This document shows positions 7,574 to 16,111 of a stretch of 38,415 bases of DNA, piece after piece; the first letter of the stretch is position 1; each line of letters opens with the position of its first letter. The notes below the pieces were generated by a model. That model was not told the origin of the DNA. It saw only the letters and a list, made by a program, of their open reading frames with translations, and searched no databases. Source of the DNA: Nannocystaceae bacterium (GTDB lineage: Bacteria; Myxococcota_A; Polyangia; Nannocystales; Nannocystaceae); NCBI GenBank assembly GCA_019694555.1, contig JAIBBS010000070.1, positions 1-38,415 on the forward strand, read 5' to 3'. Both the position numbers and the translations under genes were made by a program.

Positions 7574-9043
7574 ATGCGACGCTCGTTGATCATCACCTCG
7601 TCGCTGGCGCTCGCGGGCGTCGGCGCTGCGCTGCTCCAACCCCCTCGCATCGGCCTGCAGCCCATGCGCGAGGCCACCGCAGCGCCGCAATCGCAGCCGC
7701 AGGGGACGTTGTCGGCGGCCATGGTCGCGACCACCGCCGCGGCCGCGTGCGCCAAGCCCAAGGCGGTCAAGCTGGCCGACGCGTGGCGGACGTGCGAGTG
7801 GGACGGCAAGTCGAAGAAGCCGGTGGCCTGCGCGAAGTACGGCCCGGTGCTGTCGGATCGCTGCACCGCCGAGGCCACCCGCTCCAAGGGCATCACCATC
7901 GACTACGACCACTTCGGCGAGGTCGACTGCCGCTCCAACGATCGCAAGGACGCGGTCACGCGCATCGTCATCCACAACGGCGACAGCGGTGACAACAACA
8001 ACGAGAACTGGAAGTGCCGACCCTCGGCCGCGCACTACACCGTCGACCGCGACGGCACCATCCACCAGCACATCGGCGAGGAGCGCACCGCGTGGCACGC
8101 GGTGCCCGAGAACCACGACACCATCGGCATCGAGCTCGAGATCAAGCGCAAGTACGGTGGCACCTGCAACTCGCTGCCGAACCTGAGCAAGACCGCGGCC
8201 AAGTACGGCATCCAGCCCGAGGACGTGGTCGCGGATCTGTGCGCGCCCAGCCATCGCCAGTACGAGGCGCTGGCCAAGCTCATCGCCGACATCAAGACCC
8301 GCCACACCATCGCCGACGACGGCATCTTCGGCCACTGCGAGGTGCAAGGCACCGATCACGGCGACCCCAAGGCCTTCGACTGGGCCCGCGTCGGCGCGCG
8401 CCAGCGCAAGGCCATCAACGCCTGCGAGTGGTACCTGCCGGTCGCGGTGCGGACCACCGTGGTCGGCATGATGCCCAAGAGCGGCAAGACCTGGATCGAG
8501 CTCGACGCGGGCTCGAGCTCGCAGGTCGAGGTCGGCGATCACGGCTGGCTCGAGAACGCCAACGAGGAGACCGCGGCGTGGTTCGTCATCACCGACGTCG
8601 AGGCCGACAAGGCCTTCGCCATCGTGGCGCTGCCGTTTTCGCAGATGAGCGACAACCTCGCCGCCACCATCGTGGCCAAGCCCGGCAACACGCCGCCGGC
8701 GCTGGGCGCTGCGACCAAGCCCGCGCTGGGCTCGTGCGAGACCGACTACACCTATCACAAGACCGGCACCATCAAGAGCTGGACCACCGGCGCCGGCGGT
8801 GCGATCGCGACGCTCACGCTCGACGGCGTGGGCTGGAAGCACCGCGTGTGCGACGACGCGACGGGATTGGTCTACCTCGGCGCGTCCGGTGACACCTACG
8901 TCACCGACGCGGCCGGCAGCAAGCTGCGCTTCCGCATGACCAAGGTCGACGAGACCACCGCGGTCGCGCAGGTCATCGAAGGTTCGCTCACCGAGAAGGA
9001 GCTCGGTGCCAATCGGCGCGTGGTCGTGCGCGCGAAGAAGTGA
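7574..9043 (+). CDS. Exported N-acetylmuramoyl-L-alanine amidase (Amidase_2/PGRP type)
   Basis: 489 aa. ATG 7574 opens a signal peptide (MRRSLIITSSLALAGVGAAL) and is preferred to the upstream in-frame start at 7490. A Cys-rich segment (about 59-121) precedes the amidase domain (about 125-275). That domain has His134 in IVIHNGD, YTVDRDGTIHQHIGE, WHAV (174-177), IGIELEI (184-190) and GHCEVQGTDHGDP, where His254 and Asp264 have the same 10-residue spacing as the AmpD zinc ligands. The enzyme should cut the MurNAc-L-Ala bond of peptidoglycan outside the cytoplasm. The C-terminal 200 residues appear to be two copies of a beta-rich unit (about 291-369 and 395-489), each ending in a V..AK motif, perhaps for wall binding. 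A secreted-protein gene begins 56 nt downstream on the same strand. Confidence 0.9.
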   Translation: MRRSLIITSSLALAGVGAALLQPPRIGLQPMREATAAPQSQPQGTLSAAMVATTAAAACAKPKAVKLADAWRTCEWDGKSKKPVACAKYGPVLSDRCTAEATRSKGITIDYDHFGEVDCRSNDRKDAVTRIVIHNGDSGDNNNENWKCRPSAAHYTVDRDGTIHQHIGEERTAWHAVPENHDTIGIELEIKRKYGGTCNSLPNLSKTAAKYGIQPEDVVADLCAPSHRQYEALAKLIADIKTRHTIADDGIFGHCEVQGTDHGDPKAFDWARVGARQRKAINACEWYLPVAVRTTVVGMMPKSGKTWIELDAGSSSQVEVGDHGWLENANEETAAWFVITDVEADKAFAIVALPFSQMSDNLAATIVAKPGNTPPALGAATKPALGSCETDYTYHKTGTIKSWTTGAGGAIATLTLDGVGWKHRVCDDATGLVYLGASGDTYVTDAAGSKLRFRMTKVDETTAVAQVIEGSLTEKELGANRRVVVRAKK

Positions 9044-9099
9044 TCACTCGCGAGATCGGAGCTCGAACCCGCGTGTCTACCCCCAAGCAGAGGCCCATC

Positions 9100-9972
9100 A
9101 TGTCGAACCAGATCCGTACGTCCTTCGTCGCTCTCACCCTCGCCACCGCCGCGATCACGGCGGCACCCGCCGACGCGGCGCCGGGCAAGTCCGGTTTCGA
9201 GATCGGGGCGACCGAGCTGCAGCCGGTCAAGACCCAGCCGGCCCCGCCGGCGAACACCCCGTCGCTGTCGGACATCAAGAAGCTGATCATCGACGGCACG
9301 CCCGGCGACTGGAAGTTCATCACCACCGCGACCGGCTCGTTGAAGTCGGGCCAGCGCGTGAAGGTCGGCAGCGACTACTCCGGCCACTGCCTCACGTACA
9401 AGTCGCAGGATCGCGGCATCAACCTCGGCAGCGTGTCGGACTGCTCGAAGACCAAGGGTGGCGACAACATCGCGTTCGAGCGCGTGCTCGGTGACACCAA
9501 CGGCGGCGAGCTGCACTTCGGCGACGTGGTCGCGTTCTCGATCGCCCGCGATGGCGACCGCGCCTATGTCTGCTACGGCGAGCGCGACCACGGCATCAAC
9601 CTCAATTGGGGCAAGACCGACGCCGAGTGCAAGGGTCGCTCGGGCAGCAAGGGCAACGGTGCGGTGCAGTGGAAGCTGATGCCGGTGGCCGGCAGCAGCA
9701 AGAAGACCGGTGACGCGATCTCGATGAGCGACCGCTTCGTGCTGCACAGCGTCGTGATCGACAAGCCGGTGGTGAAGTGCGCGCGCATCTACGCCGCCGG
9801 CGTGACGCCGACGTGGTGGGCCGCCGATCTGAAGTGGCGCTCCGACTGCATGCGCCACGAGCTGGTGTGGACGCACCGCGAGCTGCTGCAGTCGCTGGGC
9901 GAGGACCCCAAGGCGCTCGCGCTCAGCGTGGTACCGTCGGAGTACCGCGCCGTGCTCGAGAAGCTGCTGTGA
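9100..9972 (+). CDS. Secreted protein with duplicated beta-trefoil-like units
   Basis: 290 aa starting at ATG 9100, which gives a clean signal peptide (MSNQIRTSFVALTLATAAIT, then AAPADAA). Two related units follow: SGHCLTYKSQDRGINLG (about 94-110) and RAYVCYGERDHGINLNWG (about 154-171), each with a Cys, a GINL motif and a following Cys. The spacing of about 60 residues and alternating hydrophobics suggest a beta-trefoil or MIR-like fold. A C-terminal helical region (about 225-290) contains VKCARIYAAG and ends EYRAVLEKLL. The first unit of this pair and the amidase upstream are probably co-expressed. Function is unknown; a ligand- or wall-binding role is an inference from the fold. Confidence 0.8.
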   Translation: MSNQIRTSFVALTLATAAITAAPADAAPGKSGFEIGATELQPVKTQPAPPANTPSLSDIKKLIIDGTPGDWKFITTATGSLKSGQRVKVGSDYSGHCLTYKSQDRGINLGSVSDCSKTKGGDNIAFERVLGDTNGGELHFGDVVAFSIARDGDRAYVCYGERDHGINLNWGKTDAECKGRSGSKGNGAVQWKLMPVAGSSKKTGDAISMSDRFVLHSVVIDKPVVKCARIYAAGVTPTWWAADLKWRSDCMRHELVWTHRELLQSLGEDPKALALSVVPSEYRAVLEKLL

Positions 9973-9985
9973 CACGACGCGGTGC

Positions 9986-10009
9986 GGCGGCGACCACCGC
10001 GTCGCCGCC
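9986..10009. terminator. Bidirectional hairpin between convergent genes
   Basis: GGCGGCGA (9986-9993) and TCGCCGCC (10002-10009) form a perfect 8-bp stem with an 8-nt loop. It fills the 37-bp gap between the secreted-protein stop (9972) and the end of the OPT gene (10010), so it can serve both directions. No U-tract is present. Confidence 0.5.
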
Positions 10010-12037
10010 TCACCCGCGCCGGGTCGTGCGCACCAGCATCACGGCCATGAGCACGAACGCCGCCACGCCGAGCAGGTCGTAGCCGCCCTGCCCCAACGCG
10101 CCGACCAGCTGCGGATGCAGCGACAGCGACTTCATGTCGTCGCCCAGCCGCGCCGCGGCGATCGCATACAACACGCCGGCGAGTGCACCGCCGGCGACCA
10201 GGCCGGTCGAGTACAGGTTGCCGGGGCCGAACTCCTCCTCGGCCTCGGCCTTCGCGTCCTTGTGCTCGACCTTGGGCTTGCCGCGATCGGCGAGCGAGCG
10301 CACCACGCCGCCGGCGAAGATGGGCAGCGTGGTCGCCAGCGGCAGGTAGGCACCGACCGCGAACGCCAGCGCCGAGACGCCGCACAGCTCGACGGTGATG
10401 GCGAGGAAGACACCCACCAGCACGAACTGCCAGTCGAGGTTGAACGACAGCAGGCCCTTGATCAGCGTCGCCATCAGCGTGCCCTGCGGCGCCGCGAAGG
10501 TCTCGCCGATGGCGTGCACGACCTTGCCGGTGGCGGGGTCGACGTGGGCGTTGTCGAGCAGCTGCACGGTCGCGCCGATCACGAACGCGGCCGCGACCAC
10601 GCCGATGAACAGGCCGATCTGCTGCGCGCGCGGGGTCGCGCCGACCAGGAACCCGGTCTTGAGATCCTGGCTGGTCGCGCCGGCGTTGGCCGCCGCGATG
10701 CAGACCATGCCGCCGACGCACAGCGCCATCGGCTGATACGCGTCGCCGGTCCAGCCCAGGCCGGCGAAGATCAGGCACGTCGCCATCAACGTGGCGATGG
10801 TCATGCCGCTGATGGGGTTGTTCGACGAGCCGATGAGCCCGACGATGCGGCTCGACACCGTCACGAAGAAGAAGCCGAACAACACCATCAGCAGGCCCAG
10901 CAGCAGCTTGCTGCCGATGCCGTCGCCGGGGATGAACGGCAGCAGCGCCACGATCACCGCCAGGCCCACGCTGCCGCCGACGACCAGCGACATCGGCAGG
11001 TCGCGCTCGGTGCGACGCGTGGCGCCGGCACCCTCGCCTTCGCCCTTGCGCACCGAGCCGAGGCTGCCGCGCACCGCACCGACGATGGTCGGCAGGGTCT
11101 TGAGCAGCGTGAGGAAGCCGCCCGCCGCGACCGCGCCGGCGCCGATCTGACGGATGTACGCGAAGTAGATCGCGAAGTTGAGCTGCGCGAACTCGTGGCT
11201 GGCCGCGTCGTAGCCGAAGCGACCGGGGTCGTAGCCGATCTTGGTCAGCTGCGCGGCGATGGTCTCGCCGGGCACGAGCGTCGCGAGCAGCGGGATCATG
11301 CCCAGCCATGCGAGCACGCCGCCGGCGACCAGCATGCCGGTGCTGCGCGCACCGAGGATGAAGCCCACGCCCATGTACTCGGGCGTGATGTCGCCCGCGA
11401 CGGTCGCGGCCGGGAAGACCTTGCTCTTCATCGAGCTGACCCAGCTCGGCGTCTCCGCGATGATGCCGAGCAGCTTCTGCGCGATGGCGTAGACGAACGC
11501 GAACGCGAGGCCCTGGTAGGCGATCGACGCCAGGCGCCCGCCCTTCTCGCCCGCGATCAGCACGCCGGCGCAGGCGGTGCCCTCGGGGTACGGCAGCGTC
11601 TCGTGCTCGTTGACGATGAGCGCGCGCCGCAGCGGGATCATCATGAGCACGCCCAGCACGCCGCCCAGCAACGCGAGCGTGAAGATGGTCCAGTAGCTGA
11701 AGAACGGCTCGCCGATGGAATTGCCGACGCCGTCGCGGCTCAGGAACAGGAACCCCGGCAACGTGAACACCACGCCGGCCGCGACCGACTCACCGGCGGA
11801 GCCGATGGTCTGCACGATGTTGTTCTCGAGGATGGTCGAGCCGCCCAGCCGCTTGAGCAGCGAGATCGACAGCACCGCGATCGGAATCGAGGCGCTGACC
11901 GTGAGCCCGGCCTTGAGCGCGAGATAGACCGTCGACGCGCCGAAGATGATGCCGAACAGCGCACCGATGACGATGGCCTTGGGCGTGAACTCGGCGACCT
12001 TCTGCTCGTCGGCGACGTAGGGCTGGACCTTGGGCAT
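10010..12037 (-). CDS. OPT-family oligopeptide transporter
   Basis: 675 aa, almost entirely transmembrane (roughly 14-16 helices). The N-terminus EFTPKAIVIGALFGIIFGAS, followed by TVYLALKAGLTVSASIPIAV, is the hallmark of bacterial OPT proteins, as are STILENNIVQTIGSAGESV and ATSQDLKTGFLVGATPR. The family moves small peptides or metal chelates across the inner membrane with protons. A soluble charged loop (KGEGEGAGATRRTERDL) lies mid-protein, and a second (KPKVEHKDAKAEAEEEFG) lies near the C-terminus. ATG 12037 is chosen over the upstream GTG at 12103 because the intervening residues are Arg/Pro-rich and a TACCAT hexamer sits 11 nt before the ATG. The substrate cannot be told from sequence. 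Confidence 0.92.
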   Translation of the reverse strand: MPKVQPYVADEQKVAEFTPKAIVIGALFGIIFGASTVYLALKAGLTVSASIPIAVLSISLLKRLGGSTILENNIVQTIGSAGESVAAGVVFTLPGFLFLSRDGVGNSIGEPFFSYWTIFTLALLGGVLGVLMMIPLRRALIVNEHETLPYPEGTACAGVLIAGEKGGRLASIAYQGLAFAFVYAIAQKLLGIIAETPSWVSSMKSKVFPAATVAGDITPEYMGVGFILGARSTGMLVAGGVLAWLGMIPLLATLVPGETIAAQLTKIGYDPGRFGYDAASHEFAQLNFAIYFAYIRQIGAGAVAAGGFLTLLKTLPTIVGAVRGSLGSVRKGEGEGAGATRRTERDLPMSLVVGGSVGLAVIVALLPFIPGDGIGSKLLLGLLMVLFGFFFVTVSSRIVGLIGSSNNPISGMTIATLMATCLIFAGLGWTGDAYQPMALCVGGMVCIAAANAGATSQDLKTGFLVGATPRAQQIGLFIGVVAAAFVIGATVQLLDNAHVDPATGKVVHAIGETFAAPQGTLMATLIKGLLSFNLDWQFVLVGVFLAITVELCGVSALAFAVGAYLPLATTLPIFAGGVVRSLADRGKPKVEHKDAKAEAEEEFGPGNLYSTGLVAGGALAGVLYAIAAARLGDDMKSLSLHPQLVGALGQGGYDLLGVAAFVLMAVMLVRTTRRG

Positions 12038-12048
12038 TGCGCGCGCGG

Positions 12049-12054
12049 ATGGTA
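12049..12054 (-). promoter_or_regulatory. -10-like element of the OPT gene
   Basis: TACCAT on the minus strand lies 11 nt upstream of the OPT ATG, inside otherwise GC-saturated DNA. The spacing fits a leaderless or nearly leaderless transcript. Confidence 0.45.
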
Positions 12055-12177
12055 GCGCCCCGCGCCGCGGCCGGGGCCGGCTCGCGAGCAACGGCCGGCA
12101 CACGCACGGTCACGCCGCCGAACGCGGGCCCGGCTCGAGGCGCGCGGCGGGTCGCGAAGTGCGGCTGGCGAAGCCGA

Positions 12178-13185
12178 CTACGGCTCCGTGCAGCTCGACA
12201 CGCCGCAGTGGTGGCACTGCCCCGAGCGGTGCAGGTCCTGCACCAGACGCAGCGCACGACCGTCGAAGACATAGCGACGCTCGCGAGTGTGGTGCTCGGG
12301 GACCAGCCGGGCGCCGCTCGCCCAGCTCGCGCTGGTGTGGATGTCGCGCAGGCCCTTGTGGAAGGGCGCGGTGAAGGTGGGCTCTTCGATCGAACCCACG
12401 ACCGTGCCGAGTCGGTGCCCGCACGCACCGCGCATCACGTAGACGTCGTGGGGCACCTCCCACGGACAGCTGCCGAGCTTGGCGTGGGGTACGAGCACGT
12501 CGAGTCGGCCGTCGCCGTCGAGATCGACGCTGGGCCGCGTCGACAGCGACCAGTGCGCCTCACCCTGGCGGAACTCGCCCTGCTGATCGATGCCGGAGGA
12601 GCGCACGTCGATCTCGCGCGTGCGTTGCGGCGGCTTCACGCACGGCCCCGGCAGGTGCGCGAGCGGTCGATGCCCTGCGGGCAACCACTGCACCGTGGCG
12701 CCAACCGATCCGTCGCGCCAGCCCGGCGCGACCTCGAGCGCGACCACGCGATCGTGGCCCGTCCACGCGCACGCGTGGGTCGGCTGCTGCGCGCACGGCT
12801 CGCGCAGGCTGTAGCCGTTGGCCTCGAGCGCCTGCGCCCACGCGGTCGCGAGCGCATCGATCGTGGTGCCTTCGACCGTCTGCCACAGCCGCAGATCCCC
12901 GATCTCGCCGACGGTGAGGCTGGTGTCCGCGGGATCGAAACCGTCGGGGAACACGAGCTCGGGCGGCCAGCTCGGCGGCCGCTCGAAGCGTGGTGGCGAC
13001 GGCGGTGCCGGGGTCTGCGGCGCAGCGGGCTCGCGCGGTGACGCCTCGCGCGAGGCGGGCTCGCGCGGGGGCGGCCCGGCGACATCGGCGATCGCAGGTG
13101 CGGGCGACGGCGCCCGCGTGCACGCGAGCAGCGACACCACGACGGGCCACGTGCGCACCCGCGAGCTCGCGCCGCGACGGATCAC
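12178..13185 (-). CDS. Lipoprotein, hypothetical
   Basis: 335 aa from GTG 13185. The N-terminus MIRRGASSRVRTWPVVVSLLAC is a lipoprotein signal ending in a SLLAC lipobox. A Pro/Ala/Glu-rich linker follows (about 25-70). The body begins FPDGFDPADTSLTVGEIGD and contains DLDGDGRLDVLVPH, a short FG-GAP/VCBS-like acidic motif that could bind calcium. The C-terminus is Cys/His-rich (SGQCHHCGVSSC) and could bind metal. No enzyme family is recognised. The start is set by the signal peptide; the open frame continues upstream only as a shadow of the amidohydrolase gene. The gene lies in tandem with the OPT gene (140-nt gap) and 34 nt after the amidohydrolase. Confidence 0.75.
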   Translation of the reverse strand: MIRRGASSRVRTWPVVVSLLACTRAPSPAPAIADVAGPPPREPASREASPREPAAPQTPAPPSPPRFERPPSWPPELVFPDGFDPADTSLTVGEIGDLRLWQTVEGTTIDALATAWAQALEANGYSLREPCAQQPTHACAWTGHDRVVALEVAPGWRDGSVGATVQWLPAGHRPLAHLPGPCVKPPQRTREIDVRSSGIDQQGEFRQGEAHWSLSTRPSVDLDGDGRLDVLVPHAKLGSCPWEVPHDVYVMRGACGHRLGTVVGSIEEPTFTAPFHKGLRDIHTSASWASGARLVPEHHTRERRYVFDGRALRLVQDLHRSGQCHHCGVSSCTEP

Positions 13186-13219
13186 GATCGCGATGATGCC
13201 ACAGCGACGCGCGGCCGCG

Positions 13220-14107
13220 TCACAGGCCCAGCAGCGCGGCGGCGGTGTCGTGCAGGATCTGCCGCTGCTCGTCGGGCGTGAACCCGAGCGCGCGCACGCC
13301 CGCCAGCGCGCGCGCCGGCGGATCGACCGGCCAGTCGGAGCCGAACATGACGCGGTCGACCCCGATCGCGCGCACGACCCACCGCAGCTGCTCGGCATAG
13401 GGCGACTCGCCGTAGAACGACGCGATCGCCGACAGATCGAACCACACGTTGCGCGGGTACCACTCGAAGCGCCGCGCCAGGCCGAACACCGCCATCTCGT
13501 CGAAGCGCATCGCGCCCAGGTGCGCGAGCACGATGCGCGCGTCGGGATGCGTGATCGCCAGGCGCAGGAACTTGCCGGTCTGATCGGCATCGAACGGCGA
13601 GTAGCCATCGAACAACACCACCAGCCGCAGCGTCGCCGCGCGCTCCACCACCGCGGCGACCTCGGGCGCGGCGACGTCGAAGCCCTGGGTGTTGGGGTGG
13701 AGCTTGATCATGCGCGCGCCCGCCTCCGCGAGCCGCTGCAGCTCGACCATGGCAGCCTCGCCGTCGGCCGGGTGCACCGAGGGCACCGCGAAGAACTGCC
13801 CCGCGCTGGCCCGCGCGAGCGCGAGCACGGCATCGTTGGCCGCGCGGGTGTCGTCGATCCGACCCGCGCGTGCGATCACGATGAGCGCCGCGTGCTCGAC
13901 CCCGCTGGCGCGCTCGAGCGCCGCGAGCTCGGCGACACCGATGGGCTGATCGCTGGTCATCGCGTCGCCCTGCGACGTGCGCACGTGCGCGTGCACGTCG
14001 ATGATCGGGCCGTCGTAGCCGGGCGCAGGCACCCGCGACGCGGTCGGCGTGTTCGTGCGCGGCGTGCAGGCCAGCAGCAACAGGCAGGCGAACGCGCGGC
14101 AGATCAT
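13220..14107 (-). CDS. Amidohydrolase-2 family lipoprotein (TIM-barrel hydrolase)
   Basis: 295 aa from ATG 14107. The signal MICRAFACLLLLAC ends in a lipobox, so the enzyme is membrane-anchored outside the cytoplasm. The barrel carries the metal motif DVHAHV (HxH), KLHPNTQGFD, LAHLGAMRFD and the late GSDWPVDPP aspartate of the amidohydrolase-2 family. This family includes decarboxylases and lactonases that use a divalent metal. The conserved C-terminal helix (ILHDTAAALLGL) shows it is full length. It is divergent from the kinase at 14154 with only 46 bp between start codons, centred on a palindrome. The substrate is unknown. Confidence 0.88.
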   Translation of the reverse strand: MICRAFACLLLLACTPRTNTPTASRVPAPGYDGPIIDVHAHVRTSQGDAMTSDQPIGVAELAALERASGVEHAALIVIARAGRIDDTRAANDAVLALARASAGQFFAVPSVHPADGEAAMVELQRLAEAGARMIKLHPNTQGFDVAAPEVAAVVERAATLRLVVLFDGYSPFDADQTGKFLRLAITHPDARIVLAHLGAMRFDEMAVFGLARRFEWYPRNVWFDLSAIASFYGESPYAEQLRWVVRAIGVDRVMFGSDWPVDPPARALAGVRALGFTPDEQRQILHDTAAALLGL

Positions 14108-14113
14108 CGCGGG

Positions 14114-14147
14114 GATGATGCCACCGGCTCGGCGGGGTGGCACGATC
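14114..14147. promoter_or_regulatory. Operator-like palindrome between divergent amidohydrolase and kinase genes
   Basis: TGCCACC (14119-14125) and GGTGGCA (14136-14142) form a perfect inverted repeat with a 10-bp spacer; GAT/ATC at 14114-14116 and 14145-14147 extend it. Its centre (14130.5) is exactly midway between the two start codons. This placement suits a regulator acting on both genes. No candidate regulator gene is adjacent. Confidence 0.5.
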
Positions 14148-14153
14148 GCGGTG

Positions 14154-15989
14154 ATGGCCACGCACGACCCCTCCGAAACGCCCGCGGCCGACGACGCCGT
14201 GTCCGGAGACTCGCCGACGATGGACGCTCGGCCGCGCACGGCGAGCGCGGCGGGGCGCAGCGGCGCAGCGGCGCGCTACCGCGAGCTGCGGATGCTCGGT
14301 CGCGGCGGCCAGGGCGAGGTCACGCTGTGTCGCGACACCTGGCTGGGGCGCGACGTCGCACGCAAGCGGGCCACCGGCGGCAACATCGATCGGTTCGTGC
14401 GCGAGGCATTGCTGCAGGCGCGGCTGGACCACCCCGCGGTGGTGCCGCTGTTCGAGGCCACCGCGCTGGAGGGACCCGACCCTTACTTCACCATGCGCCA
14501 CGTCAGCGGCGTGAGCCTGCGCGAGGTGCTGGCGCGGCTGCGCGAGGGCGACGCGCAGGCCCACGCGACGTGGAATCGACGGCGCCTGCTGACCGAGTTC
14601 GTACGCGCGGCCGAGGCCATCGCGTTCGCGCACGGCCGCGGGATCATCCATCGTGACATCAAGCCCGACAACCTCATGCTGGGCGAATACGGTGCGGTAT
14701 ACGTGCTCGACTGGGGCATCGCGAAGAGCGGCGACGAATCGCCGATCGCGGCAGCGCCGGTCGACCCCGAGGGCATCGACACCGGCGAGCGCTTGACCCG
14801 CGAGGGCGCGTCGATGGGCACGCCGGGGTACATGGCACCCGAGCAGTTCACCGACGTGGCGCACGTGGACGCGCGCGCCGACATCTACGCGCTGGGTGCG
14901 GTGCTGTTCGAGATCCTCACGCACGAGCGATTGCACACCGGCAGCTTCGAGGTCGTGCTCGCGAGCACGCTGGAGGGCATCGACGCGCGCGCGTCCGTCC
15001 GGGCGCCGGCGGCCGAGGTCCCGCCCGAGCTCGAGGCGGTGTGCATCCGCGCGACCACCCGTGATCGCGACGCCCGCTACCCCGACGTGCGCACCATGAT
15101 CGCCGATGTCGAGCGCTACCTCGACGGCGATCGCGATCTCGCGCGCCGCCGCGAGCTCGCGCAGCAGTGTCTGCAGCGCGCGAATCAACAGCTACGCGAT
15201 GGCGACGACACCGCGAGCCGCACGGAGGCGATGCGCGAGGCCATGCGCGCGCTCGCGTTCGACCCCGAGAACCTCGACGCCCGCGGCCTGCTCGCACGTC
15301 TGCTGCTGGAACCGCCGCGCGAGGTGCCGACCGAGGTCCAGGCCTCGCTGCAGCGCCTCGACGCCGCGCAGGCGCGACGGCAGGCCCAGGTCGGCGTCTA
15401 CGCCGGCCTGGGTTGGTTCGGTTTCCTCACCAGCATGGCGCTGATGGGCGTGCGCGACGGCACCGCCGCGATCGTGCTGCTGGCGGCGATGGCCGCGACA
15501 CTCGTGCGCGCGATCAACCACGCCCGCGACGATCGCCGCGCAGTCCATGGGATCGCGGTCACGGTCGCGTTCATCTGCATCATCCTGGCCATCACCACGC
15601 GTTGGTTCGGGCCGTTCGTGTTGGTGCCCGGCGTCGCCGCCGGCGTGCTCAGCACTTTCGCGCTGCACCCCGGCGTGCAGCGGCGCTGGTTGCTGGTGCT
15701 GGGCCTGTCGTGCTTCACGCTGCCGTATCTCGCCGAGCTCGCCGGCCTGTTGCCGCGCTCCTACGAGTTCACGGGTGACACCTGGATCACGCGCGCATCG
15801 CTGACGAGCCTGCCGCCGATCGCCAGCGCGACGGTGCTGTGGATCGGCTCGGCCGCGGGCGTGGTCATCCAAGTGCTCTCGATCACCACCATCCGCGACA
15901 GCCTCGCGGCGGCGCAGCGTCGGCTGGCGTTGCAGGCGTGGCAGCTCGACCAGCTGGTGCCGCGGGGCCAGCGCGAGGTCGTTACGTAA
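14154..15989 (+). CDS. Ser/Thr protein kinase with C-terminal multi-pass membrane domain
   Basis: 611 aa. The kinase domain spans about 42-325: glycine loop LGRGGQGEV (48-56), catalytic Lys71, HRDIKPDN (167-174), activation segment opening DWG (186-188) instead of DFG, and GTPGYMAPE. A charged helical linker follows (about 330-412). Then come about six membrane helices (roughly 412-432, 437-455, 466-484, 487-505, 511-532 and 556-577), where most bacterial kinases have one helix and a sensor. The C-terminus is a cytoplasmic amphipathic tail. All catalytic residues are present, so it should be active. The membrane bundle may sense lipid or membrane state (inference). GTG 14151 is an alternative start one codon earlier. 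A hairpin overlaps the stop codon. Confidence 0.93.
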   Translation: MATHDPSETPAADDAVSGDSPTMDARPRTASAAGRSGAAARYRELRMLGRGGQGEVTLCRDTWLGRDVARKRATGGNIDRFVREALLQARLDHPAVVPLFEATALEGPDPYFTMRHVSGVSLREVLARLREGDAQAHATWNRRRLLTEFVRAAEAIAFAHGRGIIHRDIKPDNLMLGEYGAVYVLDWGIAKSGDESPIAAAPVDPEGIDTGERLTREGASMGTPGYMAPEQFTDVAHVDARADIYALGAVLFEILTHERLHTGSFEVVLASTLEGIDARASVRAPAAEVPPELEAVCIRATTRDRDARYPDVRTMIADVERYLDGDRDLARRRELAQQCLQRANQQLRDGDDTASRTEAMREAMRALAFDPENLDARGLLARLLLEPPREVPTEVQASLQRLDAAQARRQAQVGVYAGLGWFGFLTSMALMGVRDGTAAIVLLAAMAATLVRAINHARDDRRAVHGIAVTVAFICIILAITTRWFGPFVLVPGVAAGVLSTFALHPGVQRRWLLVLGLSCFTLPYLAELAGLLPRSYEFTGDTWITRASLTSLPPIASATVLWIGSAAGVVIQVLSITTIRDSLAAAQRRLALQAWQLDQLVPRGQREVVT

Positions 15990-16052
15990 TTGTTCGCAAC
16001 GCCCCCCGCCGGCGCGCGATCGAGCCGCGCGGCGGGCGGCCGCGAAATTACG
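15985..16052 (+). terminator. Long two-part hairpin overlapping the kinase stop
   Basis: The outer arms CGTAATT..TCGC (15985-15997) and GCGAAATTACG (16042-16052) pair. Inside them CCCGCC-G-GCGCG (16005-16016) pairs with CGCGC-GGCGGG (16026-16036). The kinase TAA lies within the first arm. The AT-rich outer stem is unusual for this genome and places U-rich and A-rich strands around a GC core, as in a bidirectional terminator. Confidence 0.6.
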
Positions 16053-16111
16053 GAATTCCGACGACTGGTCGCCCCTGCGCGCCCTGGTCATGCTCGCTCC
16101 ACAGGGGACGC

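Noticed and set aside
10115..12055. A 646-codon open frame on the plus strand
   Set aside because: Opposite the OPT transporter, whose membrane helices and conserved motifs fix the coding strand.
12818..14656. A 612-codon open frame on the plus strand
   Set aside because: Antisense to the lipoprotein and amidohydrolase genes and out of frame with the kinase; no conserved motif.
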